From assembly GCF_004208415.1 (NCBI RefSeq), contig NZ_CP035758.1, positions 1,488,001 to 1,552,000 on the forward strand: DNA of 64,000 nucleotides. The letters are read 5' to 3'. The translations under genes and the position numbers were made by a program. Under the pieces are notes generated by a model that searched no databases, was not told where the DNA came from, and worked only from the letters and a program-made list of their open reading frames with translations. Source of the DNA: Ktedonosporobacter rubrisoli. Its GTDB lineage: Bacteria; Chloroflexota; Ktedonobacteria; Ktedonobacterales; Ktedonobacteraceae. Positions 51,405 through 61,100 of the stretch are shown in pieces. The number at the start of each line of letters is the position of its first letter. Position 1 is the first letter of the stretch.

Positions 51405-52506
51405 ATGAAAGCCCCTCTGTATGTCCGAGCCTTGAGTTCAGTGGAGCAAGCAGGGTTAGAAGCTGGACTGCGCTCATCGGATGCCTTTACCCTGCGTCGC
51501 AGCCAGATCCTGCTCGCCTCCAGCCGAAGACAACGTCCCAAAGTCATTGCGGCGAATCTTAGGTGTGCCACGCAAACCGTGCGCAACGCCATTCATGCGT
51601 TTGAAGAGGAAGGTGTTACGTGCCTCACGCAGGAATCATCGCGGCCCAAAACGGTCCAGGCCCAGTTTGACCAGGCCAGATGCGAAGCACTGCGCGCCAT
51701 GCTGCACCAATCGCCGCGCATCTATGGAAAAAAAACCAGCGTCTGGACGCTGGCTCTGGCCGCAGAGGTCTGCTTCGAGCAAGGGCTCACCGAGAGCGTA
51801 GTCAGTATTGAGACCATCCGACAGGCACTTTTGAAGCTGGGAGTGGGATGGCAGCGAGCGAAGCACTTGATGACAAGTCCAGACCCGGAGTAGGTGAGAA
51901 AAAAAACGGTGTGATGCCCTCATCGCGCTTGCAGAGGGCCAGGAATGGATCGTCGGCTATCAGGATGAGGTGTGGTGGAGTCGCGTGAGCCAGCCCAATC
52001 TGCACAGTTGGAGCGAGCAGGACGAGCCACTGCGTCTGCAAGAGCTGAACAAGAACAAAGACGACCCCGATCCCAAAGCGCTGGCCTGTTACGGGATGCT
52101 TGAGGCAGGTAGCGGTCGCATGCACTTGCGTTTTGTGTCGGGCCGCCCAGTCAGCCAGGTGACGACTGACTTTCTGGAATGGCTGTGTGAGCAGACCCAG
52201 GTGCAAGGCAAGCACGTCCTGGTGCTGATTTGGGATAATGCCTCCTGGCATGTGAGGAAACACGTCAAGACCTGGATACGCGAACACAATCACACCGTGC
52301 TGCAAGAAAAGCAAGGGGTCCGTATCATCCCGTGCTGGCTCCCGACGAAGAGTCCCTGGCTTCACAAAATCGAGCCAAAGTGGGCCCACGGGAAGCGAGC
52401 AATTGTCGAACCAGCTCGGCTTCTAACGGCTCAGGAACTCAGGCAGCGGGTGTGTGGCTACTTTGGCTGTGAACAGGCAGAGCTTCTGACACAAAAGGCT
52501 TCATAG
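51405..52506 (+). mobile_element. IS630-family insertion sequence, transposase broken mid-gene
   Basis: The N-terminal part (162 codons from ATG 51405) has the HTH QILLASSRRQRPKVIAANLR and stops at TAG 51891-51893. The C-terminal part is open from 51898 in another frame and holds the DDE residues: Asp in VGYQDEVWW, Asp in LIWDNASWH and Glu in KIEPKWAHGKR. A run of eight A (51899-51906) lies at the junction. So it is inactivated by a nonsense change plus an indel. Terminal inverted repeats could not be identified. The right end lies within about 10 bases of the DinB gene's stop codon. Confidence 0.88.
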
Positions 52507-52516
52507 ATGAGGATTG

Positions 52517-53050
52517 TCAGATAGACTCCGCTAAATAATTCTGCTTAATACTGTTGAGATGGAGGAGAAAATGGCCAGCAATGTGGTACACCAAAGCTCT
52601 GACCGTTACGCGATGGTCCTGCATCCGGCTTTCGCGCTCAAGTGCCTCTTCATCAAAACTTTTCAGGAGTGCAACCGTTGCCATGCGAACAGCCACCACT
52701 TCTTCCAGAATATCCTCGATTCTGCGCTCATTTGCTCCAGAATACGCGGCATAGAGATCCGGGTCGAAGCCAAGCAAGGGTGCGGGGTCGTTGCGAGCAA
52801 CTCGTAGGGTACGATTGACGAGAATGCGTTCGTCATCGCTCATATGGACCAGAATCTCTTTGATGGTCCATTCTCCTGGAGCGCAACGCCTCGTCAGTTG
52901 CTCTTCAGAGAGAGGCAGAATGAGTGCTTTGATGGTCTGCAGACTATCGAGCATGTGTTGGAGGACGAGCCCATCATCGGGTAAGAGATCCAGATACATG
53001 ATGGTGTATGGGACATAATCCCCTTCTTGTGGCTTGTGAATGGTTTTCAT
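52517..53050 (-). CDS. DinB-family protein
   Basis: 177 residues: YLDLLPDDGLVLQHMLDSLQ (about 19-38), EWTIKEILVHMSDDERILVN (about 60-79) and VRALVYHIAGHFLLHLNSIK (about 149-168). His in LVHM and HIAGH are the metal ligands of the family. Its last codons abut an IS630 copy, so the extreme C-terminus may have been changed by the insertion. It is divergent from the Lrp/AsnC gene. Confidence 0.92.
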   Translation of the reverse strand: MKTIHKPQEGDYVPYTIMYLDLLPDDGLVLQHMLDSLQTIKALILPLSEEQLTRRCAPGEWTIKEILVHMSDDERILVNRTLRVARNDPAPLLGFDPDLYAAYSGANERRIEDILEEVVAVRMATVALLKSFDEEALERESRMQDHRVTVRALVYHIAGHFLLHLNSIKQNYLAESI

Positions 53051-53218
53051 TGGGATACCTCATAGCTTGTGATAAATGTCAGGAATCTTGCGTCGCGAAG
53101 AGGGTGTCTTCTCGCGTTTCTGTGATGTTTCTAGTATATGCGGTGAACGCTGGTAAAATGGAACAAAAAAGACGGAATTTGCCTGCTTTGAGTTGAGAAA
53201 GAGGGGAAAAACAGTCCA

Positions 53219-53716
53219 ATGACCTCAGAAATCACGAAGTTACTCGATGAAACAGGCTGGCACTTGCTCCAGGAGTTGCAGGAGAATGCTCGCCTCTCGT
53301 ACGCGGAATTGGGACAACGGGTAGGACTCTCCTCCTCGTCTGTGATCGAACGAGTCCGTAAGATGGAAGAAGCGGGCATCATTAGCGGGTATCATGCTGC
53401 GGTCAATCTCAATGCGCTGGGTCTGCCCGTTCTGGCCATTGTTCGCCTGAGAAGTTTTGCCGGAGAGAATTGTCGCCAGGTGATCTCCAGGGTCAGCGAG
53501 ATGCCAGAGGTTTTGGAATACTCTAAGGTGACGGGAAGCGATTGTGTCGTGGTCAAGGTGGCTGCTGCCTCAATTGATCATTTGGAGCGCATCATCGAGC
53601 GGCTTTCTCTCTCTGGTCCAGCTTCTACCTCGATTGTCTTCTCTAGACCTCTGCAGCGTCGCACGATCACTCGTGAGTTGCTGGAGCGAGCGGGAGGCAA
53701 GGAGGATCATCTGTAA
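53219..53716 (+). CDS. Lrp/AsnC-family transcriptional regulator
   Basis: 165 residues. The helix-turn-helix is at about 8-60 (TGWHLLQELQENARLSYAEL, LGQRVGLSSSSVIERVRKME, EEAGIISGYHAAV). The ligand-binding RAM domain follows (LPVLAIVRLRSFAGENCRQV, VTGSDCVVVKVAA). It probably binds an amino acid or related ligand as an octamer. The divergent DinB gene is a possible target. Confidence 0.94.
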   Translation: MTSEITKLLDETGWHLLQELQENARLSYAELGQRVGLSSSSVIERVRKMEEAGIISGYHAAVNLNALGLPVLAIVRLRSFAGENCRQVISRVSEMPEVLEYSKVTGSDCVVVKVAAASIDHLERIIERLSLSGPASTSIVFSRPLQRRTITRELLERAGGKEDHL

Positions 53717-54127
53717 CCCATCCATGGTTCAGAAGACGAGTCTTCGAGCCTTGCCGCCTCTCTGGAAAATTTACAAAGCACAAGAGAGAAGGAGGGTGGT
53801 GAGGAAGAGGAGCAGGTCAGCAGGAGGGATCAAAAAAGCCTTGCTCTTCACAGAATGTTCGCGTATCTTCTCTCTCATTTCGTTGGTCTGTTGGGACCTC
53901 TTACACAACCGGTCCCTTGAACCTGCACTAGGCAATCTGTGTCCTTGCGAACCTTAACAGAATACGTTCAATTGCCGATGTCGCGCTAGGCTTTGCGTGC
54001 TAGATTCTCTGCATGAATGATAGAGATAGAAGGAGCCTTGCCTTTGCTCTCTCGTCGATTGACAGCTAGCCCAAAGCGCTAGCATGCCAGTTTGTGATAG
54101 GACAAGGCAATTTTAAGGAGAATCATT
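53717..54127. other. 411-base region without a supported gene
   Basis: A short plus-strand frame overlaps the end of the Lrp gene but looks like its shadow. No structure stands out. AAGGAG precedes the next start at 54128. Confidence 0.35.
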
Positions 54128-54586
54128 ATGCCAAGCAATATACAATCGCCATTGGATAAGCAGGTTAGCGATATTGTTCAGCCTTCCCAGCGGCGCAGAA
54201 AATCCAGGCTCTGGCTCTGGATTGTGCTCCTGGTCCTCGTGCTTCTGGGCGCCTCTGGCCTGCTGACCTGGAACTATACGGCCAAACCTATGATTGCTGA
54301 AGAGAACTACTACATTGCGATCCGCGAGCAGAACTATGCAAAGGCTTATAGCTGCCTTAGCTCTACGCTAAGGGCTAGAATGACTCAGGAGGCCTTCATC
54401 CAGCAGGCTCAGCAGCAAGATGCCACTTATGGGAAAATGACAAGCTATACCGAGAGTTATCCCTTTGGTGATCCAGCGCCCATTACTGTGACGGTCAAGC
54501 GGGCCCACGGGATCACCTACACTGTACATATTGTGATGCAGCAGGAGGCTAGTCGGTGGAAGGTTGCTTCCTTTGATCGGATCTAG
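54128..54586 (+). CDS. Membrane-anchored protein with NTF2-like extracytoplasmic domain
   Basis: 152 residues. After a basic N-terminus (QRRRKSRL) a single membrane helix runs WLWIVLLVLVLLGASGLLTW (about 29-48). The outer part, YYIAIREQNYAKAYSCLSST followed by alternating strands with VTVKRAHGITYTVHIVMQQE and WKVASF, looks like the DUF4878/NTF2-like fold. Role unknown. It converges on the GNAT gene 24 bases downstream. Confidence 0.8.
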   Translation: MPSNIQSPLDKQVSDIVQPSQRRRKSRLWLWIVLLVLVLLGASGLLTWNYTAKPMIAEENYYIAIREQNYAKAYSCLSSTLRARMTQEAFIQQAQQQDATYGKMTSYTESYPFGDPAPITVTVKRAHGITYTVHIVMQQEASRWKVASFDRI

Positions 54587-54609
54587 CAATCTCGGATCTG
54601 ACGAGATTG

Positions 54610-55149
54610 CTAGAGCACTTTGCGCATGTGCTGCTTTGTCGTCTGATATCCCAGTTGCTCGTAGAAGGAGCGCGCAGAGGTCGGGAATTCCCAAACATCG
54701 AGCTCGATCTCGCTGATTTCCAGTTCGCGCGCCCAAGCTTGTACCCGTTCCATCAGGGCTCTTCCCACGCCCTGATGCTGGACGGCCTTGCTGACTACGA
54801 TATCCTCAACATAGACAAAGCGGCGCTGCACGACAAAGTGGATGACCGGTGTTGTATGTACATAGCAGCGAACGAAGCCGACAAGAAGCCCTTGTTGCTC
54901 GGCTACAAAGATTGTGTCCTGCTGACTGGCTAGAATCTTATGAAAGGTCTCCTCTGAGAAAGGACGCACAGCAATTTCGCTGGGCTGGAAAAATTGTGGG
55001 AGGGCCTGCGTATGGACCGCGACCAGCTCTGCGTAGAGCGTGCATATTGCCTCATATTCATCTGGCCTGGCGGTACGAAGTAGATTATCTATGGCTAGTT
55101 CTTCCTTTCTGCTCTCGCCCTGTGAGCAGGAGAGACGCGTTGTTCCCAT
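54610..55149 (-). CDS. GNAT-family N-acetyltransferase
   Basis: 179 residues. The acetyl-CoA loop is in VEDIVVSKAVQHQGVGRALM (about 112-131), with VQHQGVGRALM as the Q/RxxGxG/A motif, and ARSFYEQLGYQ gives the family's C-terminal motif. I kept the ATG at 55149 because GAAGG precedes it, although the conserved domain starts about 20 residues later. Acceptor substrate unknown. Confidence 0.9.
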   Translation of the reverse strand: MGTTRLSCSQGESRKEELAIDNLLRTARPDEYEAICTLYAELVAVHTQALPQFFQPSEIAVRPFSEETFHKILASQQDTIFVAEQQGLLVGFVRCYVHTTPVIHFVVQRRFVYVEDIVVSKAVQHQGVGRALMERVQAWARELEISEIELDVWEFPTSARSFYEQLGYQTTKQHMRKVL

Positions 55150-55407
55150 CTTACGCCTTCTTAACTATTTCTGGCAAGAGCCTGAGTGTAGCGCTACTGG
55201 AAAACCAAGACATGCTTGCTCAAGCTATGTAAAGATTCAGGTGGGCTATTTCAATCATAGCAGGCACGGTACACTCTTTTAGAAAGAAGCCATATTTATC
55301 GGCTTATGTTTGCAGAAGCTGATGGTGTGGCCGATCAAGGTCCTCACCCACTGACATTGTTGCCTTGTGGATACGAGTGATCGGCCTGTGGAAGGGGAGA
55401 GGGCTGT

Positions 55408-56256
55408 TTAGCCGTGCTGACCCAAAAAGAGAAAGTTCTCAAAATGATGTTGTACTAAATCTTGAAGTGAAAGCACAAAATAGATTGTTCCACAATCTCC
55501 CCAACGCGTGCCTAATTTGCTATCGCAATCCATTTGTAGAAGCAGAACATGACCCTCAAACTCATCTTGCAGGCCCTCTACCCTTTCAACCTCTCCATGC
55601 GGGCCAACTACACGAATGTTCCAGGGCTGCTGGGGAACAGGCAAACCCAAAAGTTGATGGCGATAATTTTCATATTTCCCCATCAGGTCTATGTACTCGA
55701 ATTCTTCACCACCTATTAGATCCGTACAATCAAGCTCCTCATAGAATAAATGGAAGCCGGAGAGAGCTTCCTCAAACCAGATTTTTGCCTGTGTATATTT
55801 GCGTACTTCTTCTCCCGCTTCATAAGGTTGAAGCGTAGCAGGATCACCATCCCAATAGCTAATGCTTGCCCATTCGGGGCGATATGTAGCTGTTAAAGGA
55901 CGCCCCACGGTATCATCAAAAGCGAAGAAGTAGAGCATCCCTGTCGCAGGGAGATCATGCGCAATCGAGAAAGCCTGTAAATCTTGCAAGCGATACTGTG
56001 CAATAAAGGAAAGAGGCTTACCATCTCCGCCCAGCGGATAGAGGAAGCCAGGAGGTAGATCTGGTTTTCCGCCAAATTTAGAGCTGCCAATGGGGAGTTG
56101 ATCATTGGGCTCGCATTTGATAGCAAGTGCCGATCGCAGTCTGCGCAGAAGCTTTTCCTTATAGTGATCACGTTCGGCTTCATCTTCGAAATCTAACTTA
56201 TCGACATCCTGTAGCAATTGTGCTTGCATAGGTAGCGGTCCTTGCATGAGTTTCAT
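55408..56256 (-). CDS. DUF1963 (YwqG-like) protein
   Basis: 282 residues with SSKFGGKPDLPPGFLYPLG (about 58-76), PLSFIAQYRLQDLQAF (about 81-96), GMLYFFAFDD and, at the end, WGDCGTIYFVLSLQDL (about 254-269). This pattern is typical of DUF1963/YwqG, a widespread family without a settled function. Three ATGs lie in the first ten codons, and the second (56247) has the best-spaced GAGG, so the exact start is uncertain. Confidence 0.9.
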   Translation of the reverse strand: MKLMQGPLPMQAQLLQDVDKLDFEDEAERDHYKEKLLRRLRSALAIKCEPNDQLPIGSSKFGGKPDLPPGFLYPLGGDGKPLSFIAQYRLQDLQAFSIAHDLPATGMLYFFAFDDTVGRPLTATYRPEWASISYWDGDPATLQPYEAGEEVRKYTQAKIWFEEALSGFHLFYEELDCTDLIGGEEFEYIDLMGKYENYRHQLLGLPVPQQPWNIRVVGPHGEVERVEGLQDEFEGHVLLLQMDCDSKLGTRWGDCGTIYFVLSLQDLVQHHFENFLFLGQHG

Positions 56257-56396
56257 CCTCGCTTTTCATCTTTTTCAAGACTATTCTTGCAGAGATAGGG
56301 AAAATAGGCAAGAGGGGAAGGGTGCTTCTCCAGGGCTTTCTACTGAAAACGCTTCAAGAGAGAAAACCGAAAGACCCCGAAATCAGGTTCTATCTC

Positions 56397-56440
56397 TTGA
56401 CTCGTCCCTTGCCTTTTTGCTATATTAACTATACGTATAG
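56397..56440 (+). promoter_or_regulatory. TetR promoter and operator
   Basis: TTGACT (56397-56402) and TATATT (56421-56426) are 18 bases apart. The perfect palindrome CTATACGTATAG (56429-56440) covers the likely start point. Autorepression by the TetR protein encoded at 56474 is the simplest reading. Confidence 0.55.
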
Positions 56441-56473
56441 CGAATGGAAATTAAGATGTTAGGGAGGAAAACT

Positions 56474-57094
56474 ATGGAGATGAAGAAGAAAAGCACGCGG
56501 CGTACAGAGGCCGCTGAGGTCAGCAAGAAAGCTATTCTTGATGCCGCTGAGGCGCTATTTGCCGAAAAGGGCTACGAGGCTACCAGCTTACAGGAGATCT
56601 GCGATCTGGCCGGGGTCACGCGTGGCTTGCCCAATTACTTTTTTGGCTCCAAAGAGGAGCTCTATCGCTCAGTTCTAGAGCGAATCTTCGCCTTGAGCCT
56701 GACCCATGAATTGCTCAGGCTGCTTCGGGAGCGGGCGCAGAATCCTGATACCGACGTGAGAGATGGCCTGCGCATCGTTGTTGAGAGCCTCCTTGATTTT
56801 TTTGTCGCGCACCCTACTTTTATTCGCATCACTGAATGGGAGGCCTTGAATGGAGGGCGCTACCTGGGAAACTTGCCAAGGCTGATTGGGACCTTGCACG
56901 AAGCGGTGCAGGTGCTTCATGAAGAGATTGGCTGGCGGGATGAGGCCGAACAGTTTCTGATTGATCTTGTCGCGCTCTGCTGGTTTCCGCTGGCTCAAGC
57001 CGATACTTTTATGAAACCTCTGGGCCTTGATGCGCATGATCCAGAATTTCTGGCCCGGCGTAGGGAGCATGTGATCAGCCTTCTGTTGGGCTGA
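56474..57094 (+). CDS. TetR/AcrR-family transcriptional regulator
   Basis: 206 residues from the ATG at 56474, six bases after AGGGAGG. The N-terminal helix-turn-helix is classic: KKAILDAAEALFAEKGYEAT, then LQEICDLAGVTRGLPNYFFG and SKEELYRSVLE. The C-terminal ligand domain is all-helical. The membrane protein gene starting 240 bases downstream on the same strand may be co-regulated. Confidence 0.94.
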   Translation: MEMKKKSTRRTEAAEVSKKAILDAAEALFAEKGYEATSLQEICDLAGVTRGLPNYFFGSKEELYRSVLERIFALSLTHELLRLLRERAQNPDTDVRDGLRIVVESLLDFFVAHPTFIRITEWEALNGGRYLGNLPRLIGTLHEAVQVLHEEIGWRDEAEQFLIDLVALCWFPLAQADTFMKPLGLDAHDPEFLARRREHVISLLLG

Positions 57095-57225
57095 GCAGAT
57101 TTCCCTTCTCGGCGCTTCTAGCCATTTATAGAAGTCCGGTAGATTTGTGTTTTTTTGATTTTCATTCGCTGTTTGCTTAGCGAATATTGAAAGAGAGCTT
57201 GGCAAAGCTTGTGCTGAGCTCGTGG

Positions 57226-57290
57226 GAAAGTTCTGAATGAACTTCTCTCATGCGAGAGGAAAATTTCTCGTGCAATGGACGCGAGAAATG
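57226..57290. repeat. Cluster of three inverted repeats upstream of the DUF3995 gene
   Basis: AAGTTC-TGAAT-GAACTT, CTCTC-ATGC-GAGAG and TTTCTCG/CGAGAAA follow each other within about 65 bases. They could be operators for the TetR protein or form RNA hairpins in the leader of the next gene. Confidence 0.45.
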
Positions 57291-57333
57291 AGTGTTCAAC
57301 ATCCTGCCATATTGACAGAGAGGAGAAAAAATC

Positions 57334-57783
57334 ATGCAGTCACTCATAACGCTTGCCGGTATTCTGGTCGCAGTCGTGCTAGCTCTTGACGGTCTGCTAC
57401 ATGCATTCTGGGCCACGGGCCAGGTCTGGCCTGCACACGATAGGCTCTCCCTGGCCCAGACTGTGCTCAACACGAATAATGAGCGCTCCTTCAGAACTGC
57501 GGTCCTTGTGCCGCTTGTCTGTATGCTGGGATTGGGAACTTTGCTAATACTGGCGCGCATTCATCAGCTTGGCTCGTTGGGGCAGCTTGTTCCAGCCTGG
57601 TTGCTCCAGATAAGCGTGCTGATAATTGGCGCCGGGCTCTTGTTGCGTGGTATAGCGGGCCTGGCCTGGGCCTTTGGTCTGGCCCCGTCCAGAAGCAAGC
57701 TATTCTATAAACTTAACCTTGTACTTTATACACCTTTATGCCTGCTTCTTTTCTGTGCAGTTGCGTTGATCGCCTTCTCTTAA
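57334..57783 (+). CDS. DUF3995-like four-helix membrane protein
   Basis: 149 residues with four hydrophobic segments: LITLAGILVAVVLALDGLLH (about 4-23), LVPLVCMLGLGTLLILARI (about 58-76), LLQISVLIIGAGLLLRGIAG (about 90-109) and LVLYTPLCLLLFCAVALIAF (about 129-148). The segment HAFWATGQVWP after helix 1 fits DUF3995. Function unknown. GAGGAG precedes the ATG by eight bases. Confidence 0.75.
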   Translation: MQSLITLAGILVAVVLALDGLLHAFWATGQVWPAHDRLSLAQTVLNTNNERSFRTAVLVPLVCMLGLGTLLILARIHQLGSLGQLVPAWLLQISVLIIGAGLLLRGIAGLAWAFGLAPSRSKLFYKLNLVLYTPLCLLLFCAVALIAFS

Positions 57784-57974
57784 TCCTTCACAAAGGAGTT
57801 TTTTCGCTTCGTCGTATATTCTTGCCAGAAGCGGAAAAGCTCCATTTCCTATTTTTGCCTGCTAATCGCGTATTGCTATTCGTTCCACGCAGAAAGCGTA
57901 ATATTTGCCCTCTCAACCTCCTCTGGATGTGGTAAGATAGCATTTAACATCTTCAATAAAGAGAAAGGGAATGC

Positions 57975-58856
57975 ATGTCTTCTCCTATTAAACAGGGTTT
58001 GCTCAAACGCCGGGGGCTTGATGCGGCAGAGCTGACCGAGATTAAGCAACTTGCTGCGCTTTGCAACAATCACGAGGGGCTTGATCTCAAACTGAACTGG
58101 GGTATTTTGCGCCAGCGGCCTAGCGACCAGCTTAACGACTTCCTCTATTATGTCGATGGTCAGCTTGTTGGCTTTCTAGCGCTCTTCAGCTTTGCTGCGC
58201 GCGAGGGCGAGATCAGCGGGATGGTCCATCCGGCTCATCGTAAAGGCGGCATATTTCAAATACTTTTCGAGGCCGCACGTCAGGAAAGCATCAGCCGTGG
58301 CTTGAACAGCCTTCTCTTAATCGTTGAAGGGGCCTCGCCCGCCGGTCAGGCCTTTGTGAGACATCTGCCCACTACCTACGATCATAGCGAGTATAAAATG
58401 GTCCTGGATGGACCCCAGCTGCCGCAAGAAATGCATAAACACCTCCACTTTCGCGCCGCTCATCCCCAGGATATTCCTGTGCTTTCGTATATTAGCGCCC
58501 AGGCCTTTCAAGTGCCCCAGGACGAGATTAACTGGTATACTGAGCAAAAACTCTCTGAGGCCAATCGTCGTTATTACGTTGGAGAGGTAAACAGTGTCAT
58601 CGTTGGAATAATTGAGGTGAGCTTCTCTGAAGGCTCGGCCCTCATCCAGGGTTTTGCTGTCTTGCCCGAATATCAGGGCAAGGGCTACGGACGTCAGATG
58701 CTCGCGAGGACCGTCCGGGAGCTTCTGCGCGCCAATCCTCAAAGCATCTGGCTCGAAGTTATGACGGAAAATAAGCAGGCTCTCGCGCTTTATCAGAGCT
58801 GCGGCTTTAAAGAGATCGGCTGCTACGACTACTATCGTTTACCGCTTAAACATTAG
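57975..58856 (+). CDS. Two-domain GNAT acetyltransferase
   Basis: 293 residues with two GNAT modules. The first (about 1-130) is degenerate: GEISGMVHPAHRKGGIFQIL keeps only part of the acetyl-CoA loop. The second (about 155-290) has LIQGFAVLPEYQGKGYGRQM, a full QGKGYG loop, then QALALYQSCGFKEIG. So one active and one decayed or substrate-binding module is likely. Acceptor unknown. Confidence 0.9.
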   Translation: MSSPIKQGLLKRRGLDAAELTEIKQLAALCNNHEGLDLKLNWGILRQRPSDQLNDFLYYVDGQLVGFLALFSFAAREGEISGMVHPAHRKGGIFQILFEAARQESISRGLNSLLLIVEGASPAGQAFVRHLPTTYDHSEYKMVLDGPQLPQEMHKHLHFRAAHPQDIPVLSYISAQAFQVPQDEINWYTEQKLSEANRRYYVGEVNSVIVGIIEVSFSEGSALIQGFAVLPEYQGKGYGRQMLARTVRELLRANPQSIWLEVMTENKQALALYQSCGFKEIGCYDYYRLPLKH

Positions 58857-58971
58857 AAAACAGAAATTCTTCTCTCGTGCTTTTTCCTTTTCAAGAAATC
58901 AGCTCAGTCGGCATATGAGGTAGAAGGTTGGTCTGCGTTTTGGCAAGCTGTCGGTTAGAAAGGGTATATCT

Positions 58972-59442
58972 ATGTCTTTAATAACAGAATTGGTTCCCAA
59001 TGCTGAGGCCGAGTTTTTGCTCCCCGTACTCGCGGATGCCGAGGAAGGTGAGGAGCGCATTCGGGCTACGTTCAGTGATCCGGCCTGTGCTATCTACGCC
59101 TCTCGCCTGGATGGTCGGCTGGTTGGCGCTGCTGTCGTAAGCTGGCCAGAACATGAGCCCGCTGAGATTATCTATATCGCTGTGGTGCCCGCTTGTCGGG
59201 GGCGCGGCTATGGAAAGCAGATCATTAACTTTTTGCTGGAAGAGCTCAGGCGTCGTCATAGCGGTTCGCTTCTGGTTGGCACTGCTAACTCTTCCCTTGA
59301 GAATATAGCTTTCTACCAGAAGTGTGGTTTCCGCATGTTTGAAGTCAGGCGCGACTATTTTTCCTATATTCAGCCGCCGCTTGCGGAGCATGGGATTGTG
59401 CTTCAGGATATGCTAGTGTTTCGCTATGATCTTGGTAAATAG
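58972..59442 (+). CDS. GNAT-family N-acetyltransferase
   Basis: 156 residues: IYIAVVPACRGRGYGKQIIN (about 66-85) carries the RGRGYG acetyl-CoA loop, and ENIAFYQKCGFRMFEVRRDY (about 107-126) the C-terminal motif. AAAGGG precedes the ATG. It follows another GNAT gene by 115 bases on the same strand. Confidence 0.92.
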   Translation: MSLITELVPNAEAEFLLPVLADAEEGEERIRATFSDPACAIYASRLDGRLVGAAVVSWPEHEPAEIIYIAVVPACRGRGYGKQIINFLLEELRRRHSGSLLVGTANSSLENIAFYQKCGFRMFEVRRDYFSYIQPPLAEHGIVLQDMLVFRYDLGK

Positions 59443-60160
59443 CGTGAATATTCGACGATTTTTAAGCCAAAACATGGGAAATCGGCGCGAATGTTGAGCA
59501 GCAGAGCCATTGGGAACGTGAGAAGCCAGGAGAGAAGCGGATTGGCGCCCACCGTTTTTGTAAATTCGGACGGTCAGTGTAGAGTGCCTCTTGCCGAGAA
59601 CTATCACGGTCAATCCCAATAGGAAACTAGCCACTCTGGTATCATTATCCTGGTGACTCACTCTGCCTCTGAAGTGGCCTCACAAGCCAGAGCGTTAGAA
59701 GTTCCCGCAGCCCGCATACTGGTACCAGAGCGACCAGTTACCTGTTGGGCTTGACACCAGGCAGCGGAGACGTGAATCATGAGACCTAACGAAATAAAAG
59801 TTGCCCTCAGATGGAAGCTGGCGGCTGATCTCCCCTTCGATATGCTATACTGCCAGCAAAGGTATCGACCTCCTGGTGCTCCACACTGGAGGTGTGTAAT
59901 TGCCTTCCCAGGAAGACTTCATGGAGGCAGCGCAGTTGCCGTCAGAAAGTAGGCAAAGCAAGGAGAGCCAGCCACAAAGGCAACGGCACCTGCAAAACGC
60001 CATCGGCTCCTGACCTGCGCTGTGCGTTGGCTTTGCAGCTGACATCATGGCGCAGGCGACACGCGGCGGCGCGGATGCATGAGGCTGAGCACGCTGATGA
60101 GCCAAGGACGTAGAAAAAGTCCTGCGGCAAGTGAGAACAACCAGGAAAGAGAGCCAGAAT
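59443..60160. other. 718-base region without a supported gene
   Basis: Short overlapping frames on both strands; none has a ribosome-binding site plus family features. The part from 59880 to 60130 is GC-rich with coding-like composition on the minus strand and may be a decayed gene. No repeat ends were identified. Confidence 0.35.
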
Positions 60161-60871
60161 ATGCCTAAAATCACCATGAGTCCCAGCAAACGAGAGCAGC
60201 GATTACAGCAGCTTCAGTCACCCGATGGCCAACTGCGGCGGTATGCTGCGCTGAAATTGGGAGCAAGTGGTGATGCGCAGGTGATTGTGCCCCTGGTTGC
60301 GGCGCTGCGGCAGGAATCGAAGGACTGGGTGCTGTCAGCTATCGCCGAAGCGCTCAAGCGGCTGGGTGACCCGCGAACGGTTGATCTGCTGGTCGCGTTG
60401 CTTCAGGACGAAGACGCATCGGTACGGAGTAAGGCGCTGGAAGCGCTCGGAGAATTGGGAGATGGGCGAGCGGTCGAAGCTGTGATTGTTTGCCTGAAAG
60501 ATCAGGAGATGGATGTGCGCTATCATGCTGCCTGGGCGCTGGAGAAGCTCGGCGATACACGCGCTGTTGAGCCGCTACTCGGCAGTCTTCAAGATGCGTA
60601 TCTGCCGGTGCGGATGATTGCCGTCGTTGCGCTGGGAAAGCTTGGCGATCGGCGAGCAATCGAGCCTTTGATTGCTTGCCTTCAGGATGAGGATGAGCAT
60701 GTGCGGGGGGGCGCTGCCCATGCCCTGGGGCGGTTTGGCGATGCGCGGGCCATTGAGCCATTAAAAGCGCTGCTTGATGATCCGAATGAATGGGTTCGCA
60801 TACAAGCCAGCAAGATGATCGAGCGTCTGCAAGGTCTGGCAGCAGAGGCTGGGCGCATAGATGAAAGCTAG
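60161..60871 (+). CDS. HEAT-repeat protein
   Basis: 236 residues from the ATG at 60161 (an in-frame GTG is ten codons earlier). Six to seven HEAT units of about 31 residues, each ending LGDxRAVEPL or similar: LKRLGDPRTVDLLVALLQDE, ALGELGDGRAVEAVIVCLKD, LEKLGDTRAVEPLLGSLQDA, LGKLGDRRAIEPLIACLQDE. The family includes phycobilin-lyase-like and scaffold proteins; here it is probably a protein-interaction scaffold. Confidence 0.9.
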   Translation: MPKITMSPSKREQRLQQLQSPDGQLRRYAALKLGASGDAQVIVPLVAALRQESKDWVLSAIAEALKRLGDPRTVDLLVALLQDEDASVRSKALEALGELGDGRAVEAVIVCLKDQEMDVRYHAAWALEKLGDTRAVEPLLGSLQDAYLPVRMIAVVALGKLGDRRAIEPLIACLQDEDEHVRGGAAHALGRFGDARAIEPLKALLDDPNEWVRIQASKMIERLQGLAAEAGRIDES

Positions 60872-61100
60872 AGGGCGCGCCCAACCTCCCGTGCTTCTTG
60901 CGGTCAAGCATAGTAAGAGAGATGTCAACCATTGCTTGGTAAGGAGAGGCATTCCCAACCGTATTCATCAGTGCGCAACAGGGCTAACGAAGGCAGCCAG
61001 GAGCCCTGTGCACTCCTGGCTACTTTAACCGAAAAACCCGGCTATTCCTCCAGCTACGTGTTTCTGAGAGAGAGTAACAGAGCGCTAAGTGGGAATCCCT

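Noticed and set aside
51891..51906. Programmed frameshift in the IS630 transposase
   Set aside because: Stops in both relevant frames lie before the A-run, so a single -1 slip cannot join the two halves.
60131..60968. 204-residue minus-strand frame opposite the HEAT-repeat gene
   Set aside because: Shadow of the repetitive HEAT codons; the plus-strand frame has the clear repeat pattern.
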